The notes beneath the pieces were generated by a model. The model saw nothing but the letters and a program-made list of their open reading frames with translations. It was not told where the DNA came from and ran no database searches. Shown here piece after piece: positions 43,962-49,594 of a stretch of 49,594 bases of DNA. The position numbers were made by a program, and so were the translations under genes. The first letter of the stretch is position 1. Each line of letters starts with the position of its first letter. The stretch spans positions 1 to 49,594 of the forward strand of contig JBKEAJ010000101.1 of NCBI GenBank assembly GCA_047972135.1. The letters are read 5' to 3'. The stretch comes from JBKEAJ01 sp047972135. Lineage in GTDB: Bacteria; Bacteroidota; Bacteroidia; Bacteroidales; Prolixibacteraceae.

Positions 43962-45449
43962 TCAATTAAACACGCCTGTATTGTCTCTCACCCAATTATC
44001 GTATTCAGTTTTTAATTGTTGAAGTATATCGGGATTGGCTTCCGCGAGGTTATGTCTTTCGCTGGGGTCGGCATCCAAATCGAAGAGTTTTATGCTTGCA
44101 TCGTTTGAGATTGGTTTTATATACAAATGGCTAGGTTCGCCTTTTCCCCACGACTCATTAGTGTTTGTGAGCTTCCATTTTCCTTTGCGCACCGCCCATT
44201 TATTATGCCACCTCCAAACCAGCAGTCTGTTATTATTGGGCTGTAAAAGACTCCTTCCATCCAATGTCGGATCCTTTAGTTCTATGCCTGCAGCTTCGGC
44301 AATTGTTGGTAGAATGTCGCATGCGGAGACATATTTGTTTTCAACTTTTCCTGCTTGGGCTTTTCCTGTCCACCGCAACAGCATCGGCACACGTATGCCG
44401 CCTTCCCACAGCGAATACTTACCTGCCGATAGAGGAGCATTATTAGCTCCCGTAATTGGCGAGCCACCGTTATCGGAGATAAAGACAATCACAGTATTTT
44501 CGTCCAAGCCCTTGTTTTTCATAGCGTCTAGGAGCTTTCCTATATTGTCGTCCAAGCTATTCAGGTTTGCAAGATAGAACTTGCGCATATTTTCGCTGCT
44601 TATAGCACCTATGCGAGTGTACTTCTCGTAATACGCCGAATATGAGCCGGGCTTTAGCTTCCCAAAGGTCTCCATACTGTCTGCTTCATAATTGTGTATT
44701 GGAGCAACTTCGTATTTGTCTAAATATTTTTGCGGCACTTCATGGATAATATGGTGAACTGCGTTGTAGCTGAGTGTCAGAAAGAAAGGTTTGTCTCTTC
44801 TTTCGTCCATATACTTTATGGCTTCGTCGGTGAATATATCGGTCAGATATTCCTCGTCGGGATAGCTTTTGTAGCTTTTATCATACATCAATGGACCTAG
44901 ATGTGCGCTAGTGCCGTTTGGGTCGGGGGTGCGTTCGGCAGCCTCTTTGGAGGTCAGCCAATAGTCGTGAGCATGGGCACTAAAGCCTAAGAAATGCTCA
45001 TATCCGTGATTTAAAGGATATTCCCTCACATCGAACTTGAAGTACTTACCACCGAAATCGGATTTTCCTATTCTTGCGGTAGCATATCCCGCATCCTTAA
45101 GATACTCGGCTATTGTCTTTACACTGTCGGGCAATCCGGGATTCCACGATGCTTTGTCGTCCCAACGGAATTGATATTTTCCCGTGTTCAACCCGGCTCT
45201 CGATGGGCTACACACTGGAGCGGTAGTATAAGCCTGTGTGAATGTTATTCCTGCATCGGCAATGCGCTGAATATTGGGGGTAGAAATATTAGGGCTATGA
45301 TTTTCAAAAGGTGAGAAATCAGCATATCCTAAATCATCGACCACAATAAGCAGAATATTCGGTTTTTGGTTTTCTTGGGTTTTATCATTGCCACAAGCCA
45401 CTAACAATAGGGCTATTAGCAAAGACAGAGTGTTTATGAGCTTCTTCAT
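43962..45449 (-). CDS. Sulfatase (formylglycine-dependent), lipoprotein
   Basis: 495 residues. A lipoprotein signal ends LLLVACG. Metal-binding VVDDLGYADF comes first. The active-site motif CSPSR (Cys80-Arg84, TTAPVCSPSRAGLNTGKY) is the Cys-type that a sulfatase-maturing enzyme turns to formylglycine. FISDNGGSP and GGIRVPMLLRW follow, and the short C-terminal domain is complete. It removes sulfate esters, probably from host or algal glycans. No maturase (anSME) or other sulfatase lies in the window. Good promoter upstream. Confidence 0.93.
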   Translation of the reverse strand: MKKLINTLSLLIALLLVACGNDKTQENQKPNILLIVVDDLGYADFSPFENHSPNISTPNIQRIADAGITFTQAYTTAPVCSPSRAGLNTGKYQFRWDDKASWNPGLPDSVKTIAEYLKDAGYATARIGKSDFGGKYFKFDVREYPLNHGYEHFLGFSAHAHDYWLTSKEAAERTPDPNGTSAHLGPLMYDKSYKSYPDEEYLTDIFTDEAIKYMDERRDKPFFLTLSYNAVHHIIHEVPQKYLDKYEVAPIHNYEADSMETFGKLKPGSYSAYYEKYTRIGAISSENMRKFYLANLNSLDDNIGKLLDAMKNKGLDENTVIVFISDNGGSPITGANNAPLSAGKYSLWEGGIRVPMLLRWTGKAQAGKVENKYVSACDILPTIAEAAGIELKDPTLDGRSLLQPNNNRLLVWRWHNKWAVRKGKWKLTNTNESWGKGEPSHLYIKPISNDASIKLFDLDADPSERHNLAEANPDILQQLKTEYDNWVRDNTGVFN

Positions 45450-45483
45450 TTGTCAGGCTTAAGTTTATAACTTCATTTGACCT

Positions 45484-45514
45484 CAAAGATATAAAGACTG
45501 ACTGATATTAGCAA
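45484..45514 (-). promoter_or_regulatory. Promoter of the sulfatase gene
   Basis: Minus strand: TTG (45512-45514), 20 nt spacer, TATCTTTG (45484-45491). The ATG at 45449 gives a leader of about 30 nt. Confidence 0.75.
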
Positions 45515-45564
45515 TAATAGACCCTCGAAAACATGTATTTACTAATGGAAATCACCTGCTATAA

Positions 45565-46866
45565 AAAGTAAAACACATAGATTACCCTTGTAAAACTAAA
45601 AACAAACAGCGCCGTAAACCTTTATTACTTAGAGGAGCAAGACAAGTTGGCAAGACCTGGCTCATTGAAAAATTAGCCAATGATGAATTTGACAATCTGC
45701 TTAAAATAGATTTTGAGGAAACTCCCGAGCTTTCAACTATGTTTGATGCTGATCTTAATCCGCAAAGAATTTGCACTGAATTAGAGCTCAGAACTGGAGT
45801 TGATATTATAGTGGGTAAAACTCTGTTGTTTATTGATGGGATACAAGCATGTCCCAAAGCGATTATGTCTTTGAGGTATTTTTATGAGAAGATGCCGGAT
45901 CTCCATGTTGTGGCTGCCGGTTCGCTATTAGAATTTGCGCTAGGTAAGATTTCTTTTCCTGTGGGACGTATTCAATCTTTGGAAGTCCATCCGATGACCT
46001 TTTCGGAATTTCTTCGTGCAATAGAAAACGAGAAAGCGGCTGAGCTATGCACCAGACAAGTTTGTGAAGTATCTGAGGCTATACATAAATACCTAATGGA
46101 ACAACTTCGTATATATTGGCTAGTTGGAGGTATGCCCGAATGTGTTAGAGAATATGTGGAAACTAAATCTATAAAGCAAGCAACAGAAGTTCAGCAAGAA
46201 ATATGCGAGACATACCAAATGGACTTCGGAAAATATAAGCCTTCGATAGATACAAGCTGCCTAGCTTCGGTATTTACAGGAGTAGCTGCCGGTGTGGGGC
46301 AACAAATAAAATATACAGGATTGGCAAAGGACTACACAATCCCCACAATCAAGAAAGCTTACTCAGGATTAGAGTTAGCAAGAATTTCAAGGAGAGTGAA
46401 ATCTGTAAGTTCTCTCGGACTCCCGATGGCAGCTCATGCATCCGACAAAAAGTTTAAAGCCCTTTTTTTAGATATCGGCTTGATGAACCACACTATGGGC
46501 ATAGATTACAACGAAGCATTGAACCATGAAAATCTATTATCTATATACAGAGGTCAGCTTGCCGAGCAATATGTAGGGCAAACATTAGCAGCAACAACTA
46601 ACAAACAGCTATACTATTGGTCGAGAGATGCCAAAAGCAGCAATGCCGAGATAGATTATCTTATTCAGCAAGGAAATGATTTCATTCCAATAGAAGTAAA
46701 AGATGGTTCTTCTGGAAAACTCCGAAGTCTGCATATGTATAGGGAAACATATAAGCCAAAGCTTTCGATAGTGTTTCATTCGGGGATGAAAAACGAATTG
46801 AAAGACGAAGGTATATTGTTTTTACCACTTTATTTTGTGGAGAGCCTGATAAACAGCGGATGTTAG
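45565..46866 (+). pseudogene. DUF4143-type AAA ATPase, start lost and Walker B changed
   Basis: The frame opens after a TAA at 45562 and runs to 46866. Walker A GARQVGKT (codons at 45634-45657) lies upstream of the first ATG (45739), and no ATG, GTG or TTG precedes it in the frame, so the normal start is missing. Family proteins usually begin about 20 residues before Walker A with Met. Walker B reads LLFIDGIQA; the catalytic Glu expected after Asp (IDEIQA) is Gly. The middle SLLEFAL and the DUF4143 C-terminal nuclease-like part (YYWSRDAKSSNAEIDYLIQ, PIEVKDGSSGK) look intact. Family members are proposed nucleic-acid-acting ATPases. Taken as a decaying gene. Confidence 0.8.
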
Positions 46867-46915
46867 ATATTGGATTTTAGACCACCGGCCACTAATATCA
46901 GTTGTTTGCTTACAG

Positions 46916-47359
46916 CTACTCCTTCTTCCTATTGAGAGCAAAATTAAAAGTCGAGTAATTACTTCCCACCAAGCTTTGTATAGTTTCTCTGTCAACGAAA
47001 TCGTTCAGGGCATCACGTATTGGGGAATAGCTTTCGTGCAGTGGGCAGGGGCTGTCTTCATCGCACTGTGTTAATCCAAAGGCACATCCGCAGAAAATAG
47101 CATCTCCTTCGATTGCAACGACAACCTCTCTCAAGGACAATGCTTTCTTTTTCGGGTTTATGGAGTACCCACCGTTCTTACCTTTTGTCGATTTGAGAAA
47201 CCCTTGTTGCACCAATCGCTGCAATACTTTAGCCATAAAGTGCTTTGGAGTCTCTATCTCGTCGGCAATTTCAGTAATACCGGGTTTGTATCCATTTTGA
47301 TTCTGCACTTGAATGTAGACCAAACCTCGCAGGGCGTATTCTGTTTTTTTCTTAAACAC
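46916..47359 (-). CDS. Rrf2 family transcriptional regulator, NsrR-like (GTG start)
   Basis: 147 residues from GTG at 47359 (VFKKKTEYALRGLVYI); the longer frame upstream has no homology-like content. An N-terminal winged helix (GITEIADEIETPKHFMAKVLQRLV, GGYSINP) is followed by Cys90, Cys92, Cys99 and Cys105, the Fe-S-binding region. Divergent from ric and the NO reductase, it is probably a nitric-oxide sensor. A palindrome lies over the ric promoter. Confidence 0.85.
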   Translation of the reverse strand: MFKKKTEYALRGLVYIQVQNQNGYKPGITEIADEIETPKHFMAKVLQRLVQQGFLKSTKGKNGGYSINPKKKALSLREVVVAIEGDAIFCGCAFGLTQCDEDSPCPLHESYSPIRDALNDFVDRETIQSLVGSNYSTFNFALNRKKE

Positions 47360-47418
47360 GTAATATTGGCTTTTATAAATACAAAGTAAGTAAAAAAAAT
47401 AATAGATTAATAGACCTG

Positions 47419-47451
47419 TTTGTCCATTATAAAAATATATTCTTATATTTG
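47419..47451 (+). promoter_or_regulatory. Promoter of the ric-NO reductase unit
   Basis: TTTG at 47419-47422, 21 nt spacer, TATATTTG at 47444-47451. The ATG is at 47479. Confidence 0.7.
47433..47450. promoter_or_regulatory. 7-bp inverted repeat over the -7 box, candidate Rrf2 operator
   Basis: AAATATA (47433-47439) and TATATTT (47444-47450) flank TTCT. The right arm is most of the -7 box. AT-rich, so chance pairing is possible; its place between the regulator and its likely targets raises interest. Confidence 0.5.
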
Positions 47452-47478
47452 CGTGTATATTACAAATAAAATAAAGAT

Positions 47479-48174
47479 ATGAACAATACAAGTTTTGGTC
47501 AATTGCAGGTAGGTGAAATCGTTGCTAACGACTTTCGTACCTCTCGTGTTTTTAAGGACTTAGGTATCGATTTTTGCTGTGGTGGCAAGGTGTCGGTGGA
47601 GTCTGTTTGTCAAGGTTTAGGCATAAATATGTCAGAATTGGAGCAAAAAATTGAAGCCATAAAATCGACAGAAGCGAAGCATCAGCATAATTACAATGAA
47701 TGGGAACTTTCATTTTTGGCAGATTATATTGTAAATATGCATCACAGTTATGTAAATTCTACACTGCCTGAATTGGTATTCTACACCAACAAGATAGCCG
47801 AAGTACATGGAGACAATCATCCTGAGCTTCTTGAGGTTGCACAATTGACAAACGAAGTTAACCGCGAGCTACTTCAACATTTAAAACAGGAAGAGGAGGT
47901 TCTTTTTCCTGCAATAAAATCACAACTTTCAAATCCAAGCGCACAGACTGCGGATACGATAAAAAACGAGATTACCCGCATGCTGGGGGAGCATGATTTT
48001 GCCGGTAGCACCTTTGAGAGAATCGACAAGCTGACAAGTGGCTACAAAGTACCCGAAGACGCATGCAACACATATCGTGTGGCGTTAGGAACCTTAAAAG
48101 AATTTGAAGACGATTTGCATACACACGTGCATCTCGAAAACAATATATTGTTTCCTAAATCACTCGAATTATAA
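47479..48174 (+). CDS. ric: Iron-sulfur cluster repair di-iron protein (RIC/YtfE/ScdA)
   Basis: 231 residues. The N-terminal ScdA_N domain has VANDFRTSRVFKDLGIDFCCGG, and the C-terminal hemerythrin-like bundle carries the iron ligands (MHHSYVNSTLPEL, HGDNHPEL, LLQHLKQEEEVLFPA, GEHDFAG, THVHLENNILFP). It repairs iron-sulfur clusters damaged by nitric oxide or oxidants. It lies divergently from an Rrf2 regulator and 20 nt before the NO reductase, forming an NO-stress unit. Confidence 0.95.
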   Translation: MNNTSFGQLQVGEIVANDFRTSRVFKDLGIDFCCGGKVSVESVCQGLGINMSELEQKIEAIKSTEAKHQHNYNEWELSFLADYIVNMHHSYVNSTLPELVFYTNKIAEVHGDNHPELLEVAQLTNEVNRELLQHLKQEEEVLFPAIKSQLSNPSAQTADTIKNEITRMLGEHDFAGSTFERIDKLTSGYKVPEDACNTYRVALGTLKEFEDDLHTHVHLENNILFPKSLEL

Positions 48175-48194
48175 ACTCATAAAATTCTAAACAA

Positions 48195-49594
48195 ATGAAC
48201 ACGAAGAAATTATGGCTAGGATTTATTGCCGTGATGGTAATATCCTTTGGTGTTTTGCTGTATTACGGTGGAGAAATCTATCGTCAGGCACCACCTATTC
48301 CCGACAAAGTTGTAACTGAAGACGGCACCGTATTGTTCACCGGTCAAGACATTAAAGACGGGCAAAACGTATGGCAGTCTTTAGGAGGCCAAGAAGTAGG
48401 TTCAATCTGGGGACACGGGGCCTATCAAGCACCCGACTGGAGTGCTGATTGGTTGCACCGTGAGGCCTCATTTATGGTGAACGAGTTGGCTAAAGAATCG
48501 GAAGGTCAGGCATTTGACCAACTTCCAAAAGACAAACAAGCCGGTTTGGAAGCCAAGTTGCAGGGTTTGATACGCAAAAACACCTACGACCCGAGTAGCA
48601 AGACCCTGACAGTATCGGCATTGCGTGCTAAGGCAATAGAAAGCAACAGCAAGCACTACGGAGGATTATTTACCGACGATGCTACTTTGCAAAATTTGCG
48701 TGAGGCTTATGCTGTTCCTACAAATGCACTAAAAGACCCTGAGAGAGTTCGACTGTTGAACAGTTTTTTCTTTTGGGCATCGTGGACCTGCGTAACCGAG
48801 CGACCTGGAGAGACTATTACTTACACCAACAACTGGCCTGCCGACGACTTGGTAGCCAACAGCCCTACAAGCTCAATGCACCTATGGACGGGGTTCAGTA
48901 TAATCCTGCTAGTGGCAGGTATCGGTTTAATGACCTTGTAATATGCACGTAAGCGCAAAGAGATTCACGAGACACCGGGAATATTTTCGTTAAAGAATGA
49001 AAATCAGACACCCTCGCAAAAGGCTACTCTCAAGTATTTTTGGATTGTATCAGCATTGTTGCTGGTTCAGGTTCTATTGGGTATTCTAACAGCTCACTAC
49101 AGCGTTGAGGGTCAAGACCTCTATGGTTTTCCTCTTTCTGAATGGCTACCCTATTCAGTAACTCGAACATGGCATATACAGATTGCTATTTTCTGGATTG
49201 CGACCTCATGGTTGGCAACGGGATTATATTACGCTCCTGCACTATCTGGAGTAGAACCGAAGTTCCAACGGTTGGGAGTCAATTTCTTATTTATAGCCCT
49301 CCTTATTATAGTAGTTGGCTCATTAGCAGGACAATGGATGGGAGTAATGCAAAAACTTGGATTAGTAGAGAACTTCTGGTTTGGACATCAGGGCTACGAG
49401 TATGGTGACTTAGGACGTTTTTGGCAGTTGTTCTTATTTGTGGGCTTAGTCATCTGGCTATTGCTGATGGGCAGAGCAATTTATCCTGCCATCAAGCAAA
49501 AATCTGAGAACCGCAATCTTTTAATATTATTCCTGATATCTTCGGTTGCCATTGCGGCATTCTACGGAGCAGGTTTAATGTGGGGTCGTCAGAC
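48195..49594 (+). pseudogene. norZ: Quinol-dependent nitric oxide reductase (qNor), in-frame stop, partial
   Basis: The N-terminus has a membrane helix (LGFIAVMVISFGVLLYYGG) and the qNor cytochrome-like domain (FTGQDIKDGQNVWQSLGGQE, GSIWGHGAYQAPDWSADWLH). The frame stops with TAA at 48939-48941 after GIGLMTL, yet the very next codons continue qNor sequence (YARKRKEIHETPG, then helices and WHIQIAIFWIATSW) without a shift to the window end. One base change (TAT or TAC to TAA) explains it. The haem-copper catalytic core lies after the stop, so a truncated product would be inactive. Nonsense mutation or base-call error; the gene continues past the window. Confidence 0.85.

Noticed and set aside
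48939..48941. TAA read as a sense codon
   Set aside because: TAA ends other genes in the window (for example rho), so a changed code is not supported.

Overview
The window looks like a chromosomal segment of a Bacteroidota bacterium, most likely of the order Bacteroidales. The support is: repeated promoters of the form TTTG - about 20 nt - TAnnTTTG, many signal peptides with lipoprotein boxes, Rho with a long Q/N-rich insert, a GSCFA protein, an S1 protein with a long Lys/Glu tail, and glycan-related genes (beta-mannosidase, sulfatase). Genus cannot be fixed from sequence reading alone.

Layout. 1-2874: metal efflux (end of a TolC-like/RND gene, CusB-type adaptor, CDF transporter). 2881-4691: SDR + epimerase pair on the minus strand. 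4757-6758: an ECF sigma factor carrying its own transmembrane segment, overlapping an outer-membrane barrel gene with two signal peptides in one frame. 6916-11943: uracil permease, M23 peptidase, beta-mannosidase with a palindromic operator candidate, UbiX. 12189-16151: rho, efp, tRNA-Pro(CGG), flippase. 16146-21141 (minus): rnz, rpsA, GSCFA gene, xth. 21142-21602: a repeat island. 21603-27669: HerA-like ATPase, ald, frr, sugar isomerase-like lipoprotein, gnd with a TTG start. 27712-28920: PepSY membrane protein. 29222-29979: a decayed group II intron directly behind the pnp terminator. 30057-39617 (minus): rpsO-pnp, a PQQ-like beta-propeller protein, gapA, and the rimP-nusA-infB operon. 39618-40453: a second repeat island. 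40454-45449 (minus): crcB, YiiX-like hydrolase, glycosyltransferase, unknown lipoprotein, sulfatase. 45565-46866: a decaying DUF4143 ATPase. 46916-49594: a nitric-oxide module (Rrf2 regulator, Ric/YtfE repair protein, quinol NO reductase) whose reductase gene carries an in-frame stop.

Much of the window is core translation, transcription and RNA turnover (rho, efp, tRNA, rpsA, frr, rpsO, pnp, infB, nusA, rimP). Four of these proteins carry long low-complexity tails. The less ordinary material is the membrane-tethered sigma factor and its barrel partner, the family of 7-bp-based intergenic repeats, the intron remnant in a terminator, and three genes showing loss or change (NO reductase stop codon, ATPase without start and with a changed Walker B, gnd start codon made of repeat sequence). 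I do not see a CRISPR array, prophage, or complete mobile element.
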